Positions 17,778 through 24,563 of a stretch of DNA of 64,000 bases are shown one piece after another. Origin of the DNA: Georgenia ruanii. GTDB lineage: Bacteria; Actinomycetota; Actinomycetes; Actinomycetales; Actinomycetaceae. The position numbers and the translations under genes are program-made. The notes beneath the pieces were generated by a model. It was not told where the DNA came from. It saw only the letters and a list, made by a program, of their open reading frames with translations, and made no database searches. The stretch spans positions 62,001 through 126,000 of the forward strand of contig NZ_VUKE01000007.1 in assembly GCF_009193175.1 (NCBI RefSeq), in the 5' to 3' direction. Positions within the stretch are counted from its first letter, which is position 1. Each line of letters opens with the position of its first letter.

Positions 17778-18253
17778 CTGGCGTCCGCGCCCGCCGCCGG
17801 CCTGGCGCCCCGCTTGGGACTCGGGTGGTAGGTGAGGCGGTACTTGCCGATCTGCACCTCGTCGCCGGCGCGGAGCGTCACGGAGTCGATCCGCTCGCGG
17901 TTGACGTACGTGCCGTTGAGGCTGCCGACGTCGCGCACGGCGAACCCGCCGCCCTCGACCGCGAGGAACTCGGCGTGCTTGCGCGAGACGGTGACGTCGT
18001 CGAGGAAGATGTCCGAGCTGGGGTGCCGGCCGGCGGTGGTGCGCTCGGCGTCGAGCAGGAAGCGCGCGCCCGCGTTCGGCCCGCGCTGGACGATCAGCAG
18101 CGCCGACGCCGGCGGCAGGGCCTCGACGGCGGCGGCGTCGTCGACGCCCATCCCCTGAGCCGTGAGCTCGGTGTCGGCCTCGTAGCCCACCGCGCCGAAG
18201 CGGGCGGTGCTGGTGACATCCGGGCGGTCGGGCTGCTCCGGGGTGCTGGTCAT
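17774..18253 (-). CDS. garA: FHA domain protein GarA/OdhI-like
   Basis: 159 residues with an FHA domain over about residues 53-145. The phosphothreonine-binding residues are G75-R76, S90 and H93 (TVSRKHAEF) and N113 (GSLNGTYVN). GarA and OdhI inhibit 2-oxoglutarate dehydrogenase and switch glutamate enzymes, and are turned off when kinases phosphorylate a Thr-Thr motif near the N-terminus. Here that region reads DVTSTARFGAVGYEADTEL, which keeps threonines but not the classic ETTS, so kinase sites may be shifted. AGGAGG precedes ATG 18253. Confidence 0.88.
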   Translation of the reverse strand: MTSTPEQPDRPDVTSTARFGAVGYEADTELTAQGMGVDDAAAVEALPPASALLIVQRGPNAGARFLLDAERTTAGRHPSSDIFLDDVTVSRKHAEFLAVEGGGFAVRDVGSLNGTYVNRERIDSVTLRAGDEVQIGKYRLTYHPSPKRGARPAAGADAR

Positions 18254-18354
18254 CTGCCTGCCTCCTGGGGTCGCGCGGTAGGGCGCACTCGGTCACGCCC
18301 GCTGTTGCTGGTGTCCACTCTAGAGGGCTGAGCGCCGCGGACGGCACCGCGTCC

Positions 18355-19632
18355 TCACTCGTCGTCCTTCGACGGCACCGGTGTGGCGTGCTTCGGGGCC
18401 TCGAGCTCGCGCACGGCGGTGATCTCCAGATCGTCCGATTCGGTCAGCTGAGCCTTCCCGCCGGCGTTGCGCACGGAGGCGAGGGCGCCGCCCGGGATGT
18501 CGAGGGCGACCGAGATCGTGTGGGGGTCCCCGATGGCGGTCCACTCGTAGGGCGGTCGCACGGTGGTGCCGTCGACGACGACGCCGGCGCCCGAGGCGTC
18601 GAGCATCCAGCTGCTGGCCGTCAGCCGCTGGCCGGAGAGCTCCACCGCCTCGGCGCCGGAGTTGCGCAGCTCCTCGAGGATCTTCAGGAGGTTCTGGGCG
18701 CGGACCTCCCCCGAGGGGTCCTGGATCATCACCCGCACCCCGGAACCCTGGACCGGAAGGGTGCCGGCGAGAACACCCTGCACCCGCGCCTGCTCGGCCG
18801 CCGCCTTCGCCGCGGCCTCCCGCGAGCTGGTGCTGGAGCGAAGCTCGGCGAGGTCGGAGCGCAGCTGCTCCTGCTCCTGGTCGAGCTCGTGGTTGCGGCG
18901 GGTGAGCTCGTCGAGGAGGCGGACGAGGTCGTCCTGGCGCATGCCGGACAGCGCGTCGTCGTGGGTCTGGCGGATCTGGGTCACGACGCCGAAGCCCAGC
19001 GCCGCGCAGAGCACGGCCACGAGCACGTGGGTGGCCTTCGCCCGGGGCCGGAGCAGGTCCCGCCAGCCGGGCCGTGGCGTCGCCGTCTCTCCAGCCGCCG
19101 CCGCCGCCTCGGCAGACGATTCGGGCGCGTGATCGGCCCCCGGGTGCGTCTCCTCACGGGCGGCGGGCGTCACCTCGGGTGCTGTGCGGGCCTCGGTGCG
19201 CGCCGGGGGCGTGTCCTCGCAGGCGACGGGCGCCGCGGTCTCTGCCGCGGGCGCGGGCGTCCCGGCCGTGGGCGCCGCGGGCGCGGGCGACTCAGCCGCG
19301 GGCGCCGCGGTCTCTGCCGCGGGCGCCGCGGGCTCTGCCGCGGGCGCGGCCGTATCAGCCGCGCGCGCCGGCGCCTCAGCCGCGGGCGCCTCGGCGCGTG
19401 CCTCGGGCAGCTCCTCGCCCGTCGCGGGTGGCTTCGTGGTGGGCTCGGCCGTCTTCTGATCGGGCTTCTGATCGGCCGCAGACGCCTTCTTCCGATCCGA
19501 CGACGCGTTCCCGGACGCGGCCCGGGGCGCGGCCGGCTTCTTGCCTGGCGCGGACGGCTTGCCCGCCCGTGGCTTCTTGGTGGAGGGCGGCCGGCGCGCG
19601 GTGCCGTTCTGGTCGGAGGAGGTCATGCTCAC
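18355..19632 (-). CDS. DUF881 family membrane protein with long Ala/Pro-rich N-terminus
   Basis: 425 residues. Residues 1-195 are cytoplasmic, Ala/Pro/Glu/Thr-rich, with repeats of the type APAAETAAP and PAAESPAPAAP. One transmembrane helix (about 205-225) is followed by a coiled coil (QDDLVRLLDELTRRNHELDQEQEQLRSDL in register) and the DUF881 domain (GVLAGTLPVQGSGVRVMIQDPSG, ILEELRNSGAEAVELSGQRL, YEWTAIGDPHTISVALDIPG). The function is unknown. It corresponds to Rv1825. The GTG 19632 overlaps the sbp stop; an ATG at 19626 is also possible. The length of the N-terminus is well over that of typical members. Confidence 0.9.
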   Translation of the reverse strand: MSMTSSDQNGTARRPPSTKKPRAGKPSAPGKKPAAPRAASGNASSDRKKASAADQKPDQKTAEPTTKPPATGEELPEARAEAPAAEAPARAADTAAPAAEPAAPAAETAAPAAESPAPAAPTAGTPAPAAETAAPVACEDTPPARTEARTAPEVTPAAREETHPGADHAPESSAEAAAAAGETATPRPGWRDLLRPRAKATHVLVAVLCAALGFGVVTQIRQTHDDALSGMRQDDLVRLLDELTRRNHELDQEQEQLRSDLAELRSSTSSREAAAKAAAEQARVQGVLAGTLPVQGSGVRVMIQDPSGEVRAQNLLKILEELRNSGAEAVELSGQRLTASSWMLDASGAGVVVDGTTVRPPYEWTAIGDPHTISVALDIPGGALASVRNAGGKAQLTESDDLEITAVRELEAPKHATPVPSKDDE

Positions 19633-19961
19633 GCTCGGAAGATGTGCCGGCGGATGGAGGCGGCGTTGGAGAAGATGCGGATGCCCAGGACGACCACGAC
19701 CGCCGTCGACAGCTGCGTGCCCACGCCCAGCTGATCGCCCAGGAAGACGATGAACGCGGCGATGAGCACGTTGAAGACGAAGGAGACGACGAAGACCCGG
19801 TCGTTGAAGACGCCGTCGAGATGGGCGCGGACGGCGCCGAACAGGGCGTCGAGCGCGGCGATGAGGGCGATGGGCAGGTAGGGCTGGAGGCCCACGGGCA
19901 CGGTCGGTTCGAGCAGGATCCCCGCGACGACTCCGATCACGAGACCGATGACCGCCAGCAT
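19629..19961 (-). CDS. sbp: Small basic protein Sbp family membrane protein
   Basis: 110 residues with three hydrophobic segments: LAVIGLVIGVVAGILL, PYLPIALIAALDALFGAV and VVSFVFNVLIAAFIVFLGDQLGVG, ending in a basic tail (RRHIFRA). It belongs to the Sbp family found between two DUF881 genes and near cell-division genes in Gram-positives; its biochemical role is unknown. The start overlaps the upstream DUF881 stop by ATGA and the stop overlaps the next start. Confidence 0.92.
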   Translation of the reverse strand: MLAVIGLVIGVVAGILLEPTVPVGLQPYLPIALIAALDALFGAVRAHLDGVFNDRVFVVSFVFNVLIAAFIVFLGDQLGVGTQLSTAVVVVLGIRIFSNAASIRRHIFRA

Positions 19962-21007
19962 CAGCTCACCTCTTCCTGCGGCGCCGGCCCGGTGCCGCGC
20001 TCGCCGTCAGACCCTGGCACACCGGGGCTCGCCGGTGCGACTTTCGCTCGGCCCTCGACCGGAACCGCCGCGTGCAGCGACCGCGCCTGCCGGCCGGCGA
20101 GCTCGAGGTCGTCCGCCCGCCGGATCTCGACGCTGATGTCGTACGTCTCGCGCAGCACGCTGAGGTGCGTGGCCGCCGCCGTGCGGGACAGGTTGGTCTG
20201 CAGGCCGTTCGGGTCCCCGATGACCTCGATGCGATACGGGGACACGATCGGCTCGAGGTTGACCAGCACCGCCTGCCCGGCCGTCCGGATGGCGCTCGTC
20301 ATGCCCAGTCGCTGCCCGTTGATCGCGATCGCCTCGGCGCCGGAGGCCCACAGGGCGTTGACCACCACCTGCAGGTCGACGTCCTTCACCCGCTGGTCGT
20401 CCGTCCCCGGCTCGCCCTGCTGGGCGGCGGCCGAGTCGGTCAGCTCGACGACGACGCCCTTCCCGTGCACCGGCGTCTGGCCGGAGACCACCCCGAGCTC
20501 CTCGGCACGATCGAGCACCGCCTCGTCGACCCCGGCCAGCGCGTCGCGCTGGAGCCGATCGACCTCGGCAAGGGCCCGGGCGTTCTCCGCGCTCAGCGCG
20601 TCCCCCTCCGCCCGGCGCTGCCCGATCTCCTCGACGAGCAGGCTGCGGGCGCTGTCGGTCTGGACCTGCGGGCGCAGCTCCCGGGCGGACCACACCGCCC
20701 CCGCACCGATGACGGCGCACGCCGCCACCACCGCGACGCGCTGCCACCCGCGCAGCGGCGCGCTCGGCTGGGCGCCTCGGGTCTGCTCCGCCCACTGGCG
20801 GTACCCGGCGTCGAGAGGGTTGTCGAGCACCTCGCGCAGAAGGGACATGGACTCGTCGGGCCGCCGCGGCCGCGCCGCGGCCGGCGGGGGCGTCGGCGCG
20901 CCGGAGCTCCCGCGCGCGTCGTCCGCGCCGGCACCGGAGCCCGGGCGCGCGTCGTCATGCGCGCTGGCGCCGTCGGGGGTGGGGGCGCCGTCGTCGGTCG
21001 GGCTCAT
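19961..21007 (-). CDS. DUF881 family membrane protein
   Basis: 348 residues. A disordered Asp/Ala/Gly/Pro-rich N-terminus (1-55) is followed by a membrane helix (about 85-105, VAVVAACAVIGAGAVWSA), a coiled coil (105-165) and the DUF881 core (VVSGQTPVHGKGVVVELTDSA, WASGAEAIAINGQRLGMTSAIRTAGQ, YRIEVIGDPNGLQTNL). This matches Rv1823. ATG 21007 overlaps the pgsA stop. The pgsA-DUF881-sbp-DUF881 order, with all overlaps of four bases, marks a single operon. Confidence 0.92.
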   Translation of the reverse strand: MSPTDDGAPTPDGASAHDDARPGSGAGADDARGSSGAPTPPPAAARPRRPDESMSLLREVLDNPLDAGYRQWAEQTRGAQPSAPLRGWQRVAVVAACAVIGAGAVWSARELRPQVQTDSARSLLVEEIGQRRAEGDALSAENARALAEVDRLQRDALAGVDEAVLDRAEELGVVSGQTPVHGKGVVVELTDSAAAQQGEPGTDDQRVKDVDLQVVVNALWASGAEAIAINGQRLGMTSAIRTAGQAVLVNLEPIVSPYRIEVIGDPNGLQTNLSRTAAATHLSVLRETYDISVEIRRADDLELAGRQARSLHAAVPVEGRAKVAPASPGVPGSDGERGTGPAPQEEVS

Positions 21008-21618
21008 CGGGCGGCTGCCTCCCGGCGGTCCGCCCGCACGATGCGCACCACCTGCTCGACGTACAGCACGGCGGCGAACCAGTACAGGCCGACCCCCCAC
21101 AGGGCGCTGGCCCAGCCGAACGTCCACGCCACCGTGCCGACGACGCCCGGCACGTTGGCGAGGAGCAGCAGCGGGAAGGCGTACATGAGCGCGAAGGTGC
21201 CCGCCTTGCCGGCCAGGTGCACCGGCAGCGGGCCGTAGCCGTGACGCATGAGGATCGGCAGGGTGCCGGCCAGCACCAGCTCCCGGGCGGCGATGACGAC
21301 GACGAGCCACCACGGCACCAGGTCGCGCCAGCCCAGCCCGACCAGGGTGACGAAGATGTACAGCCGGTCGGCGGCCGGGTCGAGCAGCTGGCCCAGGCGG
21401 CTGGTCTGGTGGAAGCGGCGGGCGATGACGCCGTCGAGCCAGTCGCTGACGCCGGCGACGACGAGCACGACGAGCGCCGCGAGATCGCGCTCGGTGAAGA
21501 TCAGCACACCGAAGACGGGCACGAGCAGCAGCCGGGTGCCGGAGATCACGTTGGGCAGCGTCCAGATCCGGCCCGACGGCGCCGTCGGCGCGGTCGGGTC
21601 CTCTGCCTGCGTGCTCAC
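21004..21618 (-). CDS. pgsA: CDP-alcohol phosphatidyltransferase, PgsA family
   Basis: 204 residues with about six membrane helices. The CDP-alcohol motif is complete: D59, D62-G63, A66-R67, G76, D80 and D84 (SDWLDGVIARR, GQLLDPAADRL). It transfers a phosphatidyl group from CDP-diacylglycerol to an alcohol; phosphatidylglycerophosphate synthesis is likely, but the acceptor cannot be read from the sequence. It corresponds to Rv1822 (pgsA2) by position. GTG 21618 has TACCCT six bases upstream. Confidence 0.92.
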   Translation of the reverse strand: MSTQAEDPTAPTAPSGRIWTLPNVISGTRLLLVPVFGVLIFTERDLAALVVLVVAGVSDWLDGVIARRFHQTSRLGQLLDPAADRLYIFVTLVGLGWRDLVPWWLVVVIAARELVLAGTLPILMRHGYGPLPVHLAGKAGTFALMYAFPLLLLANVPGVVGTVAWTFGWASALWGVGLYWFAAVLYVEQVVRIVRADRREAAAR

Positions 21619-21624
21619 CGCCCC

Positions 21625-21630
21625 AGGGTA
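21625..21630 (-). promoter_or_regulatory. -10 of the pgsA operon, leaderless
   Basis: TACCCT on minus, six bases before GTG 21618. Confidence 0.6.
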
Positions 21631-21705
21631 CGCAGCCGCCACCGGCCCGGGGCGCCATGTCCAGGGGGACGCGCGCGGCGCGGACCCGCGTGGCACGCTG
21701 AGCCG

Positions 21706-22305
21706 GTGCTCGAGCTGCTCACCGGGTCCGGCCTGGCGATGGCCGCCGGACTCAACGCCTACGTGCCCCTGCTGGCCCTGGGCCTGCTCTCCCGGTTCAC
21801 CGGTCTGCTCGCCCTGCCCGAGGGGTGGCAGTGGCTGCAGAGCGACGTCGCGCTGGCGGTCCTCGGCGCCCTTCTCCTCGTGGAGGTCGTGGCGGACAAG
21901 GTGCCCGTCGTCGACAGCGTCAACGACGTCCTGCAGACGGTGGTGCGCCCGGCCTCCGGCGGCCTGGTGCTGGCGGCGGGGTCGGCCTCGCAGACGCTGA
22001 CCGTCACCGATCCGGCGGCGACGGAGGGCTGGCGCTGGGTGCCGGTGGTGCTCGGGGTGCTGCTCGCGCTGGCCATGCACGGCACGAAGGCGCTGGCACG
22101 CCCGGCGGTGAACGCCACCACGGCCGGCGCCGGGGCGCCCGTGGTCTCGACCGTCGAGGACGTCTCCGCCGTGGCGCTCGTCCTCGTCGCCGTCCTGCTG
22201 CCGGTCGCGGTGGGCGCGCTGGTCGTGGCCGTCCTCGCGCTGCTCGTGCTGGCGGTGCGACGCCGGCTCACGCGCCGGCGGGAGCGGCTCGCGGCGGCGC
22301 CCTAG
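21706..22305 (+). CDS. DUF4126 family membrane protein
   Basis: 199 residues, hydrophobic, with about five membrane segments. The family motif LTGSGLAMAAGLNAYVPLLALGLL is near the start, followed by the VADKVPVVDSVNDVLQTVVRPASGGLV loop typical of DUF4126 and a basic C-terminus. The function is unknown. GTG 21706 was chosen because the conserved region begins right there. The TAG stop at 22303-22305 also forms the first three bases of the next gene's -10 box. Confidence 0.88.
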   Translation: MLELLTGSGLAMAAGLNAYVPLLALGLLSRFTGLLALPEGWQWLQSDVALAVLGALLLVEVVADKVPVVDSVNDVLQTVVRPASGGLVLAAGSASQTLTVTDPAATEGWRWVPVVLGVLLALAMHGTKALARPAVNATTAGAGAPVVSTVEDVSAVALVLVAVLLPVAVGALVVAVLALLVLAVRRRLTRRRERLAAAP

Positions 22306-22308
22306 GCT
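22303..22308 (+). promoter_or_regulatory. -10 of the LLM oxidoreductase gene, overlaps the upstream stop codon
   Basis: TAGGCT eight bases before ATG 22317. Its first three bases are the TAG stop of the DUF4126 gene. Confidence 0.6.
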
Positions 22309-22316
22309 TGCGACCC

Positions 22317-23315
22317 ATGACAAAGATGCGTTTCGGACTTTTTCTTCCGCAAGGGTGGCGGCTCGACCTCGTCGGCATCGACGACTCCCAGCACTGGCCC
22401 ACCATGCGGTCCCTGGCCCGGCGGGCCGACGCCGGCGACCTGTGGGAGTCGGTGTGGGTCTACGACCACTTCCACACCACGCCGGTCGCGACCGAGGAGG
22501 CCACCCACGAGGCGTGGTCCCTCATGGCCGCGCTGGGCGCGAGCACGGATCGGGTGCGCCTGGGCCAGATGTGCACCTGCATGAGCTACCGCAACCCCAT
22601 GTACCTGGCGAAGGTCGCCGCGACCGTGGACCACATCAGCGGCGGGCGCCTGGAGATGGGCATCGGCGCCGGCTGGTACGAGCACGAGTGGCGCGCCTAC
22701 GGCTACGGATTCCCCCGGGCCGGCGAGCGGCTGGCGCGGCTGCGCGAGGGACTGGAGATCTTCGAACAGGCCTGGCGCGACGGCGAGGCCACGTACCACG
22801 GCGAGCACTACGACGTCGACGGCGCGATCTGCCGCCCGCTCCCCCTCCAGCCCGGCGGGGTGCCCGTCTGGGTCGCCGGCGGCGGGGAGAAGGTCACCTT
22901 GCGGATCGCCGCCAAGCACGCCCGGTACACCAACTTCGACGGCACCCTCGACGGCTTCACCCGTAAGAGCGAGATCCTGCGCCAGCACTGCGCGGAGGTC
23001 GGCACCGACTTCGACCAGATCACCCGCTCGGCCAACTACAACGTCACGATCGGGCGGGACGAGGCGGAGGTCGCCGACCGGCTGGAGCGCCTGCGCGCCC
23101 GCCTGAGCGCCTTCATGGGCGAGGACGACGTCGAGCGGCAGATCCGGGGCTTCAAGGACCTGCCCGCCTACGGCACCCCCGAGCAGATCGTCGAGAAGCT
23201 CACGGCCCTGCGCGAGGCCGGCATGACCTACGGGATCTTCTACTTCCCCGACGCCGCGTACGACACCGAGAGCATCGAGCTGTTCGAGCGCGAGGTCATG
23301 CCCGCCCTCATGTGA
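22317..23315 (+). CDS. LLM-class F420-dependent oxidoreductase
   Basis: Luciferase-like monooxygenase fold, 332 residues, TIM barrel. Features are MRFGLFLPQG, the VYDHFH pair, TDRVRLGQMCTCMSYRNPMYLAKVAATVDHISGGRLEMGIGAGWYEHEWRAYG (family core, in pieces) and VPVWVAGGGEKVTLRIAAKHA. The pattern fits an F420-dependent enzyme rather than an FMN one. The substrate is unknown. The start is ATG 22317, likely leaderless. A bidirectional hairpin follows (23354-23397). Confidence 0.9.
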   Translation: MTKMRFGLFLPQGWRLDLVGIDDSQHWPTMRSLARRADAGDLWESVWVYDHFHTTPVATEEATHEAWSLMAALGASTDRVRLGQMCTCMSYRNPMYLAKVAATVDHISGGRLEMGIGAGWYEHEWRAYGYGFPRAGERLARLREGLEIFEQAWRDGEATYHGEHYDVDGAICRPLPLQPGGVPVWVAGGGEKVTLRIAAKHARYTNFDGTLDGFTRKSEILRQHCAEVGTDFDQITRSANYNVTIGRDEAEVADRLERLRARLSAFMGEDDVERQIRGFKDLPAYGTPEQIVEKLTALREAGMTYGIFYFPDAAYDTESIELFEREVMPALM

Positions 23316-23353
23316 GCGGCCGGCTGCGGCGCTGCCGTTCCACCAGGCGGCTG

Positions 23354-23397
23354 TTCGCGACTCGGGCGGGCGGTCGACCACGCGCCCGAGTCGCGAA
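23354..23397. terminator. Bidirectional terminator between the LLM gene and rnhA
   Basis: A 15-bp perfect stem (23354-23368 with 23383-23397) and a 14-base loop, between two converging genes. Confidence 0.75.
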
Positions 23398-23452
23398 CGG
23401 CAGCCGTCGGCGAGAGCTGCCGCCCATGCCCGGCACCCGCGCTCCTGCAAGC

Positions 23453-23536
23453 GGCGTCAGCGCGTCGGCACCGGCGCGGCGGCGTCAACGCGCCGGCACC
23501 GGCGCGGCGGCGTCAGCGCGTCGCCACCGGCGCGGC
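23453..23536. repeat. 28-bp tandem repeat, three units, covering the rnhA 3' end
   Basis: Three 28-base units at 23453, 23481 and 23509. Each contains GTCA(G/A)CGCG, so each puts a TGA stop on minus, and because 28 leaves remainder 1 on division by 3 the three stops fall in three different frames. Unit 3 holds the true rnhA stop and its last residues. Confidence 0.9.
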
Positions 23537-24271
23537 GGCCTTGGCCGCGGCGACCGCCAGGGCGTCGGCGCGCTCGTTGTGCTCGTCGCCGGCGTGGCCG
23601 CGCACCCACTCGAAGTCCGTGCGGCCGGTGCGGGCCTCCAGCTCGGCGTCGATGGCCTGCACGAGCTCGAGGTTCTCGGGCACCTTGCCGTCGCCCTTGC
23701 GCCAGCCGCGGCTCTTCCAGCCCTTCGCCCACTTGGTGGCGATGTTGATGACGTACTGCGAGTCCGCCCGGACGAGCAGGTCGACCGCCGGGCCGGCGTG
23801 ACGCAGCGCCTCGAGCAGCGCGAGCAGCTCGCCGATGTTGTTCGTCCCGTGCGCGAGCCCGCCCGAGCCCGTCTCCCCCGTGGTCTGGTCCACCCACGCC
23901 CAGCCCGTCGGGCCGGGGTTGCCCAGCGCGGACCCGTCGGTGGCGACGACCTTGCCGTAGCCGTCGGTCGGCCGCGGGGCGACGGGAGCGGCGGCCTTGG
24001 CCCGGGCCCGGCGCGCCGGCGCGGCCGGCTCCGCCTGGCGGCTGAGGCCCTGCCGCTCGAGCAGCGCGGCGACCCGCTCGGTGTGCCAGACGTAGAAGAC
24101 CGTGCCGTCGCGGAGCTTGGCGTCCTTGGCCATGCCATCAGCGACGGCGCGCTCGGTGGCGCTGGAGCCGTCCTTCAGACCCAGGGCGGTCAGGTGCGTG
24201 CCGACCTGCCGCGCGGTCAGCGCGAACATCGCGCCGAGCTCCGTCTGGGTCGACCAGGTCTTTCCTGCCAC
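23513..24271 (-). CDS. rnhA: Ribonuclease HI with extra N-terminal domain
   Basis: 252 residues. The C-terminal RNase HI domain (about 105-245) has the catalytic D112 (ATDGSALGNPGP), E148, D170 (RADSQYVIN), H226 and D236 (GHAGDEHNERAD); it cuts RNA in RNA-DNA hybrids. The first 75 residues are a separate helical domain (TQTELGAMFALTARQVGTHLTALG, ERAVADGMA, VFYVWHTERVAALLERQG) that looks like a DNA-binding or anti-repressor-like fold, and a basic Ala-rich linker joins them. The last residues lie in the 28-bp repeat, so the C-terminus may be variable. ATG 24271 begins at the conserved N-terminal domain. Confidence 0.9.
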   Translation of the reverse strand: MAGKTWSTQTELGAMFALTARQVGTHLTALGLKDGSSATERAVADGMAKDAKLRDGTVFYVWHTERVAALLERQGLSRQAEPAAPARRARAKAAAPVAPRPTDGYGKVVATDGSALGNPGPTGWAWVDQTTGETGSGGLAHGTNNIGELLALLEALRHAGPAVDLLVRADSQYVINIATKWAKGWKSRGWRKGDGKVPENLELVQAIDAELEARTGRTDFEWVRGHAGDEHNERADALAVAAAKAAAPVATR

Positions 24272-24384
24272 CGTCTTCCTCCTTGTCGTGGGCGCTCCCG
24301 GCGCCCGGCGCGTGCGGCCCGGACTACCTTGCTACGCCGCCGCGCCCACCGGAGGCGGACACGCCCGTCGCCGCCGTGCGCTCC

Positions 24385-24428
24385 CCCACACGCCGCCGGC
24401 CGCGCAGCCCACACGCCGCCGGCCGCGC
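24385..24428. repeat. 21-bp direct repeat, 23-bp period
   Basis: Two identical 21-base units (24385-24405 and 24408-24428) rich in CCGCCGGCCG, in the gap between rnhA and the EF-G-like gene. Confidence 0.85.
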
Positions 24429-24563
24429 CGGCCGCACGCCGCCCCGAGCGCGATCATCATGGACCGCCGACCCGCTCCCCGGGCGGCCCCCACCGAATTA
24501 GGATCGGTCGAAGAGCCGGGCCCGCCACCCGGGACCCGGACCGCGCTCGTTCGGGAGTGAGCC

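Noticed and set aside
16986-18347. FtsR read as a much longer protein through garA
   Set aside because: The frame is open through garA but the GTGA overlap at 17777 and the garA gene on the same strand show where FtsR begins.
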